This document shows positions 17,708 to 27,800 of a stretch of 64,000 nucleotides of DNA, piece by piece. The DNA comes from Hymenobacter sp. DG01 (GTDB taxonomy: Bacteria > Bacteroidota > Bacteroidia > Cytophagales > Hymenobacteraceae): NCBI RefSeq assembly GCF_006352025.1, contig NZ_CP040936.1:1-64000 (forward strand), written 5' to 3'. A program made the translations under genes and the position numbers. Within the stretch, counting starts at the first letter, position 1; each line of letters begins with the position of its first letter. The notes under the pieces are model-generated. The model was not told the DNA's origin. It ran no database searches and was given only the letters and a program-made list of their open reading frames with translations.

Positions 17708-19075
17708 CTAGTAGCCGGGGTTCTGCTTCATATTCGGGTTGTTCTGAATTTCCCGGAACGGAATCGGGAACAGCAACCGAGTGGGGTCTGTGATGCCCAG
17801 TACCGTCTGGGCCCGGTTGGTGCGGATAAGATCAAACCACCGGTGTCCTTCCAGAGCCAACTCTACCCGGCGCTCCTGGTAAATGGCGTTTAACAGGGTA
17901 GTCTGGGTTAAACCGGTTGCCAGAAGTGCCGGCAAGCCTGCCCGGGTACGTACCCGATTCAACAAGGTCAGCGCGCCCGGAAGGTCCTGCAACTGGGCCT
18001 TAGCCTCAGCCCCTGTTAGCAGAACCTCGGCAAAACGGAATATTTTGTAATTGTCGGTTCCAGTGCCAGGGTCTTTGTATTTGATACCGGTACCGGCAAC
18101 TACCGCGCGGTTGGAGATGACAACAGTGCCGTCGGAGATAGTAGCGTTACGGCGCGTATCGCCCGTTTCGTAGGCTGTCAGAAGCGTAGTGGCAGGGCCG
18201 TTCGGGTTTACCTCGTTACGGCCACCATTGGCAGTGGGCAGATTGAAGAAAGCAAACTGGCTCTGGGTATTCGCGTCAAACTGCAGTTCCAGAATCGACT
18301 CAGTAGTATTCTCCGAGGTGAAGTTGGTGGCGTAGCTGGGAGTGAGCTGAAAGCGGTTGCTGTTAATGATTTGATCAGCCGCCGTTTCGGCTTCCTTCCA
18401 CTTGCCGGCATACAGTTGTACCCGGGCAATTAGGGCCTGGGCCGCTGATTTGGTAGCCCGTCCGGTGCCTGTGTCAGGCAGGTTAGGCAGGGCCTGGTTC
18501 AGGTCGGCCAGCACCTGCGTATATACCTGCTCTTTGGTGCTGCGTGCTACAAAAAGCGAGTTATCAGGCGTTGACGTCGGGGTAAGGATGAGAGCGGCAT
18601 CGCCCCAGAAACGGGTCACATCGAAGTGGCAGTAAGCACGGATGAACAGTGCTTCGGCAATGATGCTGTTCTTCTCCGCGTCGGCCAGGCCGGTCACATT
18701 CGGCGTGTTGGCAATAACGTTATTGGCCCGGTTGATGGTCCGGTAAATAGCGTAGTAAACGTTCGTGAGCGTAGCATTACTCGAAATGATATTTCGAGTT
18801 TTTACTTCCGCCAACTGCGGAAACGTGCCGGTGTGAGCTAGGTTGTCGGCGGCCAGGTCAGCCAGCAGGGGGTAGTACAGACCCAAGTAGTCGGAGCTGG
18901 TCATGGCACCGTACACCCCAATGATTGCGCCGCGGGCACCAGCAGCGTCGGTGAATACATCCGTACGGTCAACGGAAGTCTGCGGGGTAGGATCCAGGAA
19001 ATCGGAGCAACTGCTGGCGCCAAAAGTCAGCAAACCCAGAGTAGCGAGCGTGAAAAGCTTGGAACGAAAGTTCAT
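17708..19075 (-). CDS. RagB/SusD-family nutrient-uptake lipoprotein
   Basis: A 455-aa surface lipoprotein that acts as the lid over a SusC channel and captures substrate. The lipobox ends at C23 (FGASSC), followed by SDFLDPTPQTSVDRTDVF, a typical SusD start. TPR-like helices include EKNSIIAEALFIRAYCHFDVTRFWGD, and the C-terminal block ALLNRVRTRAGLP..ERRVELALEGHRWFDLIRT is diagnostic for the family, as is the end FPIPFREIQNNPNMKQNPGY. It lies 22 bases downstream of its SusC partner. The substrate is unknown; no glycoside hydrolase or peptidase is adjacent to suggest one. Confidence 0.93.
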   Translation of the reverse strand: MNFRSKLFTLATLGLLTFGASSCSDFLDPTPQTSVDRTDVFTDAAGARGAIIGVYGAMTSSDYLGLYYPLLADLAADNLAHTGTFPQLAEVKTRNIISSNATLTNVYYAIYRTINRANNVIANTPNVTGLADAEKNSIIAEALFIRAYCHFDVTRFWGDAALILTPTSTPDNSLFVARSTKEQVYTQVLADLNQALPNLPDTGTGRATKSAAQALIARVQLYAGKWKEAETAADQIINSNRFQLTPSYATNFTSENTTESILELQFDANTQSQFAFFNLPTANGGRNEVNPNGPATTLLTAYETGDTRRNATISDGTVVISNRAVVAGTGIKYKDPGTGTDNYKIFRFAEVLLTGAEAKAQLQDLPGALTLLNRVRTRAGLPALLATGLTQTTLLNAIYQERRVELALEGHRWFDLIRTNRAQTVLGITDPTRLLFPIPFREIQNNPNMKQNPGY

Positions 19076-19097
19076 ATTAACGAAGTCTCAAGAAAGT

Positions 19098-22000
19098 TTA
19101 GATACCCAGGTTTACACCAATCTGCACGGTACGGGCTTGGGGGAAAGTCAGGAAGTCAGTGCCCAAAGAGGTGTTGCTACCGCTGAAGGTGTTGATTTCC
19201 GGATCAAGACCGGAGTAGTTGGTGAAGGTGAGTAGGTTTTGACCTGAAACATATACCCGGGCGTTTTGCAGGTGCAGCACGCGGGTAGCACCGGCCGGGA
19301 GGTTATAGCCCAGAGTCAGGGTTTTCAAGCGGGCATAAGAGCCATCCTCCAAGAAGCGGTCGGAGGTGCGGCGGTTATTGTTTGGGTCACCCCAGGCCGC
19401 CCGGGGGTAGGTAGTGCTGGGGTTAGCCGCGGTCCAGCGCTCCCGGGTGGAGGCCAACTGACCAAACTGGGCGTTCATACCCTCTGCGAAAGCACGGGTG
19501 TTGTTGAATATTTTATTGCCGTACTGGAACTGGAAGAAGAAGCCCAAGTCAAAGCCTTTGAAGGACAGTTGGTTATTGAGGCCGCCGAAGAATTTCGGTT
19601 GAGCCGTACCAATAATCTTCTGGTCGTCGCCGGTGATTACACCGTCATTATTCAGGTCTTTGAAGCGGATGTCGCCCGGAGCAGAGCCTTGCTGATACAC
19701 GGCCGTAGAGCGGCCGGTTTTGGCGCGGGCAGCTTCGGTATCAGCTGTAATTTCACCCTGCGTCTGGTAAATCCGGTCCACTACGTAACCGTAGAAAGAG
19801 CCCAAAGAGTGCCCTACCCGTACCTGGTTTGCAAAGCCCGAAAGGAAGGGTGCATTATTTACCAGCTTGGTTACTTCGTTGCGAATAAAGGAAATGTTGG
19901 CGCTGGTAGTCCAGGTGAAATTGTCCTTGGTGAAGTTCTGGGTTGTGAGTTCAAACTCAAGGCCTTTGTTTTCCAGCGCGCCTACGTTCTGAGTTACCGA
20001 GAGGAAGCCAGAAGTGAGGGGCAGCGGACGGTTCAGCAGCAGGTCATTCGACTCCCGGCGGAAGGCGTTGGCTGAAAGCAGGATGCGGTTGTTAACGAAG
20101 CCCAGGTCCAGACCCACGTTGATTTCGTGCTGCTTCTCCCAGCTCAGGTCATTTACGCCGATTTGGGTGGGCACCAGACCGGAAATCTGGTTGTAGTTGG
20201 CCAGGTTGCCGGAGCCTACACCATAAAGGTTGCGGGAGGCAAAGTTGCCAATCTCGAAGTTACCCGTCTGACCATAGCCGGCCCGCAGCTTCAACTCACT
20301 AATAGCTGTTTTCGGGAAGAAGGCCTCCTCCGAAATGCGCCAGCTACCCGAAACGGCCGGGAAGTAGCCCCACTTATTGTCTACCCCGAAGCGCGAGGAA
20401 CCGTCGCGGCGCACGGAGGCAGCCAGAATGTAGCGGCCTTTGTAGTCGTAGTTCGCGCGAGCGAAGTAAGAAAGCAGGGTCCAGAGAGTACCATCCGACG
20501 AGGCCTCCGTACGAACGGAACCGGCCGCCAGGCGGGTGATTTTGTTGGTAGCAAAGCCACTAACCGTGGTTTGGATACCTTCCTGCTCTGATTTCTGGGC
20601 GCTCTGGCCGAGCAGCAGCGTCACGTTATGATCCCCGAAGGATTTGTTGTAGGTAAGGGTGTTTTCCGTCAGCCAGCTGATATCGTAACGGCTGTTGGAG
20701 TTACCCAGGCCATTGCTGCCAGAGCCCTGCAGAAGGGTGCTGGGTACAAAACGGTCTTCCTTCAGGTTCAGGTAGTCAGCGCCAAGCGAGGTCCGGAAGC
20801 GCAGGTCCTTAAGAATGTCCAGTTCGGCGAAGACGTTACCAATCAAACGGTTGTTACGTGCCTGCTGCAGGGGTAGGGTAGCAGCGGCAAGCGGGTTTTC
20901 AACCGATGAATATGGGTCGCGGGCGAAAGTGCCATCCGCATTATAGATAGGAGTCTGAGTACCCAGCAGAATGGCCGAGCTAAGTACGCCGTAGATGTTG
21001 TTATCGTTCTGAATACGGTTGTTCAGCGAGCGGGAGCCTGTGAGGTTCAGGCCAATACGGGCACGGTCCGATATCTTGTTATCGATATTCACACGTACGC
21101 TACCGCGCTTGAAGTCAGAACCCCGCACAATACCTTCCTGATCGAAGTAGGTGCCCGAAACGAGGAAGCGGGTGCGGGCATCGCCGCCGGAAGCCGTCAG
21201 AGTATAGTTACCAATCTTGGCGGTGCGGAATACTTCATCCTGCCAGTTGGTGCTGGCGCCGGTGAAAAGCGCCTGCGTGGAGGTTGGGTTAGCCGCTACG
21301 TAGCGAGGCGCAAGGCCTACGTTTACGCGTGCCTCATTGATTAGGTCCTGTGATTCCTGACCGTTCAGAACGTCCAGCTGCTTAATGCGCTGCTGTACAC
21401 CCTGGTAAACATCCAGGCTGATTTTAGTTTTGCCCGTCTGGCCACGCTTGGTTGTTACCAGTACTACCCCGTTGGCAGCCCGCGAACCATAGATAGCGGC
21501 GGCAGCGGCATCCTTCAGTACCTGAATGGAGGCAATGTCGTTGGGGTTAATATCGGACAGCGCGTTCAACTGCTGGTTACCAACGGCAATGTTGGAGTAG
21601 CTGCCGCTGTTAATCGGTACGCCGTCAATTACGTACAGCGGGTCGCTGCTGGCCGAAATGGAGTTATTACCCCGGATACGAACAGCAATACCGCCACCCG
21701 GCGTACCGGAGCTAGCCGATACCTGCACCCCCGCAGCCCGGCCTTGCAGCACTTGGTCGAGGCCTGCTACAGGCTGATCCTCGAACTGCTTGGCATCGAT
21801 GGAGGCAATGGCGCCCGTAACCAAAGCCTTGGATTGTTGTCCGTAGCCTGTTACTACTACTTCGCTGAGCTGCTTGCTGTCTGGTGCCAGCCCCACAGTT
21901 ATGCTGCCATCCCGAATCGGTTGCTCAAGGGTCAGGAACCCTACGGAGCTAAAGGAAAGGGTAGTGGCGGTAGCCGGAGCGTTCAGCGTGAAGGTACCAT

Positions 22001-22171
22001 CCGAGTTGGTTGAAACGCCAGTGGTAGTTCCTTTCACTAATACGGTTACACCGGGCAGCCCTTCTCCCGTTGTACGGTCCGTTACCCGTCCAGAAACAGT
22101 ACGAGTTTGTGCATATACTTGCGTTGCCGTTAAAGCAAGTGCAGGCAGAGCAGCTAATAGTAGTTTTTCAT
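19098..22171 (-). CDS. SusC/RagA TonB-dependent receptor with start-proximal -1 frameshift
   Basis: A TonB-dependent outer-membrane channel of the SusC type, about 1024 aa if the frame is restored. It has a carboxypeptidase-regulatory-like domain (TVSGRVTDRTTGEGLPGVTVLVKG), a plug (VVVTGYGQQSKALVTGAIA..RGNNSISASSDPLYVIDGVPI) and a long beta barrel to the C-terminus. The signal peptide KLLLAALPALALTATQVYAQ is in frame with the rest but has no start codon. The only good start, ATG at 22171-22169, is one base out of frame. ATG is followed by five A; six would give MKKLLLAALPALAL. In frame there is a stop at 22179-22181 and no ATG, GTG or TTG until codon GTG at 22037, after the signal peptide. 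It is either a sequencing error, a disrupted gene or a slippage switch. Confidence 0.85.
22164..22171 (-). other. A5 homopolymer that puts the SusC start out of frame
   Basis: The minus strand reads ATGAAAAACTACTATTAG, so the ATG opens only a five-codon peptide. Adding one A restores the SusC signal peptide. See the SusC entry above. Confidence 0.8.
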
Positions 22172-22181
22172 GTATGCACTA

Positions 22182-22547
22182 GGTGTGTTGAAGATGTTTC
22201 GCTTTAGAAGCAGTTCAATTGAATTATTGCCAAAATAAAGAGATAAAAATTATGAATCTATTCGCTGAGCAAAAAACAGGTGCTCAATTATACTGTTTCT
22301 CGGCCAAGTGCAGGATTTCTTAGATAAATAGAAGTCTTTTGCCGCTAAAGTGCTCAACCGAAAGCTGCAAATGATGTGTAGTTGCTCCAGACACGGCATG
22401 CGGCAAAGAAATTTGTGCTGGGTACTAAACGCATATTGATGCCTAGCTGCGTCTGGCCGTCTGTGGCATATATGTGTTATCAATCACTGGCGCATCCGCG
22501 GCATCAGTTAAGAAACCACTGTTACACGCCAGCATATGATGGAAAGG
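22182..22547. promoter_or_regulatory. 366-base region upstream of the first SusC
   Basis: There is no convincing gene here. The part next to the SusC start is AT-rich (about 22190-22330) and should hold its promoter on the minus strand. I find no full TAnnTTTG box with a matching -33 element. An open frame at 22250-22483 on the minus strand has no recognisable features and unlikely composition. Confidence 0.4.
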
Positions 22548-22591
22548 GCAACAAAAAAGCCCCAGCCAAATGGCTGGGGCTTTTTTGTTGC
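22548..22591. terminator. Perfect 21-bp terminator at the end of the second SusCD operon
   Basis: Arms 22548-22568 and 22571-22591 are perfectly complementary (core AAAAAAGCCCCAGCCA), with T-runs on both strands. It stops the minus-strand operon ending at 22605. Confidence 0.92.
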
Positions 22592-22604
22592 TCAGGATGT
22601 TCGA

Positions 22605-23186
22605 CTACTGAACGATGGTAACAATACCAGCGTAAGGAGCAGAAGCCTGAATGCCGGATACGATACCGCCCGACAGGGGAGTGTAAACAATCCGACGGCC
22701 ATCCTTCAGTACCAGTTCATAAGTAAAGAGGAAGCCTTCGTTTGCCTCCAGCGAAGCGCGGGTCAGGGCAACACGGGCACCCGTTTGGGTGGCACCCGAA
22801 GCACGGGTCAGGCCAGTTATGAGGTCGTTGATAGACACCTCGATGCTGCCTGAAGACGGTGCTACAGTACGCAGCAGAACGCGCGGTCCTGTGCCGATGG
22901 CACGGGTCACCCCGGCAGCCGGCTTGTTGTAGCCGCGGAAGGAGCGGTACACTTCAATGGCTTCGATCTTGCTGGCGTCGCCTCCTTTTACCTCAATGTT
23001 GAAGGTAGTAGTCGGGTTACCCGTTCCTTGCACGTCAGCCAGCTTGAAAGTGTTCTGCGTGGTCAGGTTGGTGAAAACCAAGGGAAACTCCTCAGTTTTC
23101 GGGAAAGGTAGATTATCCTCGTCGCGGCAAGCCGAAACGCTCAGGGCCGAAGCCGCCAGCAACAAGGCATAAAGAAATTTTTTCAT
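22605..23186 (-). CDS. Lipoprotein of the second SusCD operon, function unknown
   Basis: A 193-aa lipoprotein. The lipobox ends at C20 (ALSVSAC), followed by acidic residues RDEDN, which in Bacteroidota often direct surface export of lipoproteins. The mature part is predicted to be mostly beta strands, such as TTFNIEVKGGDASKIEAIEVYRSF and FLFTYELVLKDGRRIVYTP, like an Ig or fibronectin type III fold. I recognise no named family. It is third in a SusC-SusD-lipoprotein operon, 51 bases after SusD, the place where SusE/SusF-like surface glycan-binding proteins occur, so a substrate-binding accessory role is inferred. The ATG at 23186 is chosen because it starts the signal peptide. Confidence 0.75.
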   Translation of the reverse strand: MKKFLYALLLAASALSVSACRDEDNLPFPKTEEFPLVFTNLTTQNTFKLADVQGTGNPTTTFNIEVKGGDASKIEAIEVYRSFRGYNKPAAGVTRAIGTGPRVLLRTVAPSSGSIEVSINDLITGLTRASGATQTGARVALTRASLEANEGFLFTYELVLKDGRRIVYTPLSGGIVSGIQASAPYAGIVTIVQ

Positions 23187-23237
23187 GGAGGGTTGAATTG
23201 AAAATGGCTGAATCAAAGAACGCGGAGGATGCTTTGA

Positions 23238-24833
23238 TTACCGGTCCCAGAAAATTTTCTCCGTCGTAATGTTCGGCTGCGTCTTAGGCGCGTTGGCGTT
23301 TGTCAGCAGGTCGTTCAGGCGGTACGGCAGACGAACCGGGAACTCGGTGCCGGTCAGTACAGTCTGCGGATCGGAGTCGTCGGTGCTGGGGTTTACCGGA
23401 GCAGCCGGGAAGCCAGTGCGGCGGTAGTCCGTGTACACGTCAATGCCATAGCCATAGCTGGCGATGTACTTCTCCGTCATGATGACGTTAAGCTTGGCAT
23501 TGTTGTCAGTGGCCGCATCGTAGCGAGCCAGAGCGGCCGTAACGTAAGCCGTAACAGCAGTTTCCGCAATCGGGGTGCTGCCGTCAATGGTTGCCACCGC
23601 GTTTACTTTATTGAACGCAGCCGTAACCCCGTCGCGGAATGCAGTGCGGGCGCTGGTGGGGTTGTTCAGCACCGTCAGGTACAGTTCAGCCTCCGTAAAC
23701 TTGCGGGCAAAGAAGGTCAGGAAGCGCTGGGCCACGTTGCCCTTAGCCGAAGCAGCCGTAGCACCGGTACCCGTAGCAAAACCAGCTCCGTTGTCGAAGC
23801 GTCCGCCAATGGGGTACAGACCCTGCAGGGTACGAATGTTGGTGGTGTTGACGCTGGCCTGAGGACCCTGGCTGCCAAAGCGCAGCGAGATGAAACGACC
23901 ATCCTGATAATCAGCGGTGGTCTGAGCAGCGTCAGAGTTTACCTGGTTGAAGAAGTAGTAAGGAATACGAGGGTCCTTATTCCCCTTCATCAGGTTGTAG
24001 AAGTACACGTTGACGAAGTTCTCCCGGCTCGAAGAAGCGTAGTCGCCCAGGAAGCCGGGGTGACGGTTCTCAGGTGTGCCACCCGCCGTGCCATACTTGA
24101 ACTCGAAGTCGTCAGCTGCCCCGATTAGATCATTGGAGTTGGTCAGCAGCGGCTGCACGTCAGCTGATACGTTCCGCGTCAGACGGATCTGGTTGTAGAG
24201 CTTCAGCTTCAGCGTGTTGCCCAGACGCACCCACTTGTCGCGGTTACCAGCGTAAATCAGGTCCTCGGTGGAGTTAGGGTTACGGCTGGAGTCTGTGCGC
24301 TTCAGGTTGGCAATACCCTCATCAATCAGACGGAACAAGTCGGTGTAGATAGCCTCGTCATCGTCGAACTTAGGAGCCGGGAACTCAGAGCCTTTCAGAG
24401 CTTCGCTGTAAGGAATGTCGCCCCACACGTCCACCATTTCGCTGAACATGTAAGCCTTCTGAATCTGAGCAATACCCACAAACGTCCAAGCACCCTGGGT
24501 GGTAGCCTGGTTCAGCATCTGCTCGTTGTTTTCGAGCGCCGACGTGTAGAGGCCCAGCCACTGGTTGTTGAAATCGTTAGCTCCCAGGCTGTAGGCTCCA
24601 ATACGGAAGTTGTTGAGTTGCTGCACCAGGGCCGAAGTCGGCTGGCTCAGACCTGCTACGCTGTGGCCGAGGTAAAGCGACATAGCCGCCTGGCTGGTAG
24701 GCATCAACAGCGTAATCGGAACCGTGGTAGGGTTGATTGGGTCAGTGTTGACGTCCAGAAACTTGTCGCAGCTCGTCGTGCCCAGCAACAAAGCTGTTGC
24801 GGCTACGGCGGCTGGAATCTTGGTTATCTTCAT
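23238..24833 (-). CDS. SusD-like lipoprotein, SusD_2 type
   Basis: A 531-aa surface lipoprotein with a lipobox ending at C22 (LLGTTSC) then DKFLDVNTDPINPTTVP. The NTDPNxP-like start, ENNEQMLNQATTQGAWTFVGIAQIQKAYMFSEMVDVWGDIPYSEALKG and a C-terminal EKYIASYGYGIDVYTDYRRTGFP block are typical of the SusD/RagB subgroup called SusD_2 (starch-binding associating with outer membrane). It partners the SusC gene 46 bases upstream. This subgroup is often tied to peptides or unknown oligomers as well as glycans, so substrate stays open. Confidence 0.92.
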   Translation of the reverse strand: MKITKIPAAVAATALLLGTTSCDKFLDVNTDPINPTTVPITLLMPTSQAAMSLYLGHSVAGLSQPTSALVQQLNNFRIGAYSLGANDFNNQWLGLYTSALENNEQMLNQATTQGAWTFVGIAQIQKAYMFSEMVDVWGDIPYSEALKGSEFPAPKFDDDEAIYTDLFRLIDEGIANLKRTDSSRNPNSTEDLIYAGNRDKWVRLGNTLKLKLYNQIRLTRNVSADVQPLLTNSNDLIGAADDFEFKYGTAGGTPENRHPGFLGDYASSSRENFVNVYFYNLMKGNKDPRIPYYFFNQVNSDAAQTTADYQDGRFISLRFGSQGPQASVNTTNIRTLQGLYPIGGRFDNGAGFATGTGATAASAKGNVAQRFLTFFARKFTEAELYLTVLNNPTSARTAFRDGVTAAFNKVNAVATIDGSTPIAETAVTAYVTAALARYDAATDNNAKLNVIMTEKYIASYGYGIDVYTDYRRTGFPAAPVNPSTDDSDPQTVLTGTEFPVRLPYRLNDLLTNANAPKTQPNITTEKIFWDR

Positions 24834-24879
24834 GAGAAAAGTCGAGAATGAAATTACTGCCTAGAAGTGCGCCTGCTGC

Positions 24880-27800
24880 TTAGAAGTTCACGCGCAGGTT
24901 TACGCCGTAGCGCCGAGCAGTAGGAGCGTTGGTGTACTCAAAGCCCTGAGCGTTCGAAGCACCCCCGTACGTGTTGGTTTCCGGGTCGAAGTTGGTGTAC
25001 TTCGGCACGTTTGGCGAGAACCACCACAGGTTGCGACCCGACAGGCTCAGCGTTACACCGCGGAACGGGGTTTTCTGCAGCAGGGTAGCCGGTAGGGTGT
25101 AACCCAGCGTTACTTCGCGCAGACGAACGGTAGTAGCGTCGTAGATAGAGAACTCAGCCGGACCGCTCAGTGCTGCCGAACCGGCACCGAAGTAGTAGTC
25201 GTTCAGCGAAATGGCCGTGTTGTTCGGGATGCTCGAGCCATCGGCATTCTTCAGCGGCAGCTGGGTGTTGGCGTTGCCGTACACCCCGTCAATTACTACT
25301 GTTTTCTCCCGGTCTTCGGTGTCCTTGGTTACACCACGGCCCAGCAGGGTAGCAACCGTAGTCGAGTACACATCACCGCCCTTACGGAAGTCCACCACCG
25401 ATTCGAAGGTGAAGCCTTTGTACGTGAAGGTGTTGGTGAAGCCCAGCAGGTAGTCGGGGTTCGGGTTGCCGATAACGTCCGTCGTGGTGGTCGGAATCAT
25501 GGTACCCGTGGACGGGTTGATCAGGACTTTCCCGGTTTCGGGGTCGCGGGCAGCCTTGGTACCGTAAATCATGCCGTAGGGCTGGCCGGCTTTGTGGATG
25601 GCCTGCACCCCGCCGCTGAAGTAGTTAGCGGCAACGGCTACCTGCTCAACGCCTTCCGTCAGCTTCTCCACGATGTTGCGGTTGCGGGTGAAGGTAGTGA
25701 AGCTGGTCCAGCGGAATCCACCGGCATCCACCGGAATCAGGGTCAGTGAGCCTTCGATACCTTTGTTGGAGATTTCACCGAAGTTGGTTACCAGTGCCGT
25801 GAAACCTGTGGCGTAGGGCAGCGGAACGTTGGCAATCTGGGCCGTAGAACGCTTATCGTAGTACGTAGCGCTCAGGACGATCCGGTCCTTGAAGAAGTTC
25901 AAGTCGGTGCCTACTTCTAGTTCCTTCGAGAACTCCGGGGTCAGAGCCGGGTTGCCGATAGTGCCGCTGATAGCAGCGCCGGAAACCGGGGTAGTACCGC
26001 CAGTGGGCGTGAAGGGGAAACCGAAGCCTGCGGCGTTGTTACCGAAGGTGGGGTTCAGAGCGAAGCGGCTGTTAAGCTGGTAGGGGCTGGCGTCCTTACC
26101 GGCTTTAGCATAACCAGCCCGCAGTTTGCCCATGTTCAGAATGTCGGACTGCATGCCCAGCGCTTCCGTGAAGATGATGGAAGTGCTGATGCTCGGGTAG
26201 AAGAAGCTGCGGTTGTTTTTGGCCAGGGTAGAGGTCCATTCGTTACGAGCCGTAGCGTTGACGTACACGATGTCCTTATAGCCCAGCGTTACGTCACCGA
26301 AAACCCCGAAAATACGACGCTTCGTAAAGCCTGAACCAAACTGGCTCTGCGTTTTGGTGTTCTGGATGTCGTCAATATCAAACAACAGATACTGCGAGCC
26401 AATAACCGAAGTGGACTGGTACTGACGCTGGTTGACGTTGTGGCCCAGAATAGCTTTCAGGCTGAAGTCTTCCGTCAGGTTCTGGTTAACTGTCAGCAGG
26501 GTGGTAGCTTCCAGTTCGGTGTTGGTGATGGCGTCCTGGATAATTTCGCCGGTGCCGCTGGCACCTACCGAGCCCGGACGGATGAAGGAACGACGGTTGT
26601 CGTTGTAAGTGTTCAAGCCACCCACAAAGCTCAGGTTCAGCCACTTCAAGATATCGTAGCTGGCGTTGGCGCTGGTAGAAAGACGGTCAACGCGGGAGGT
26701 GTAGCCGTTGTATTCCGTTGACCAGTAGGGGTTATCTGCCTGGCCCGTCAGCCAGCCCAGTACCGGACCACGCGTGAGCGGGTTGATATAGGGCAGGCCC
26801 GTCAGGTCAAGGCTGCGCGGGATGAACAGCAGGCGGCCCATTACCGAGGCGTTGCCAATGGCGTTGTTAGCCCCGAGCTGCGGACCACGCTGATCCGAGT
26901 TGGTGTAAGTAATGTTCGCCCCGATGCGCAACTTGTTGAAGTTACCCGAGCCACCAGCGCTGAGGCTGGTACGGTTGAACTTGCTTTCCGGAATCATGCC
27001 TTCCTGCTCCGAGCGGGACAGAACCGTCGAGAAGGTAGCATTGTCGCTGGCCGCAGTTACGTTAACCGAGTTTTCGAACAGCTTACCCGTGTTAAAGAAG
27101 TCTTTAACGTTGTTTTCGAAGGCCTGGTACGGATAGCGGGCTCCCTGGAACTCGGGGAAAGCCGCGATGCCGCTCAACGGGTGCAGAACATCAGCGGGCG
27201 CCTGGGCGCTGCCGAAAGCCGGACCCCATGAACCGTTGGCTGCTGACTGGGCGAAGTTAGCCCCCGCACCGTATTTGTTCTGATACTCGGGCAGGCTGGC
27301 AATCTTCTCAATAGAATAAGAAGAGTTGTAGCCAACCCGGATACCCTTGTCGGCCTTGCCACGGCTACCGGTTTTGGTAGTAATAAGGATAACGCCGTTG
27401 GCGCCACGGTTACCGTAGAGAGCAGCGGCCGCCATGCCTTTCAGCACGTTAATCGACTCAATGTTGTTCGGGTCAATATCGGCGGCGCGGTTTGAGTAGG
27501 AGGAGCCGCGTACCAGCGTGTTGTCCGAAGCCGTGACATCGTTATTATAAGGTACACCGTCCACTACAAACAGGGGCTGGTTGTTACCGTTAAGCGACGT
27601 GTTACCACGAATTACAATACGAGTAGAAGAGCCCGGAGCTCCGCTCGAACCCACGATGTTAACGCCGGCCACCTTGCCCTGCAGGGTGCGCAGTACATCA
27701 GGCTCCGACTTTTGAACCACCTGCTGGCTCTGAATTTCAGATACTGCGTAACCAATAGCACGCGACTCGCGCTGGATGCCCAGAGCGGTTACTACTACCT

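Noticed and set aside
22250..22483. 77-codon minus-strand frame upstream of SusC
   Set aside because: No motif and no RBS or promoter, and its His/Cys-rich product is unlike the local codon use.
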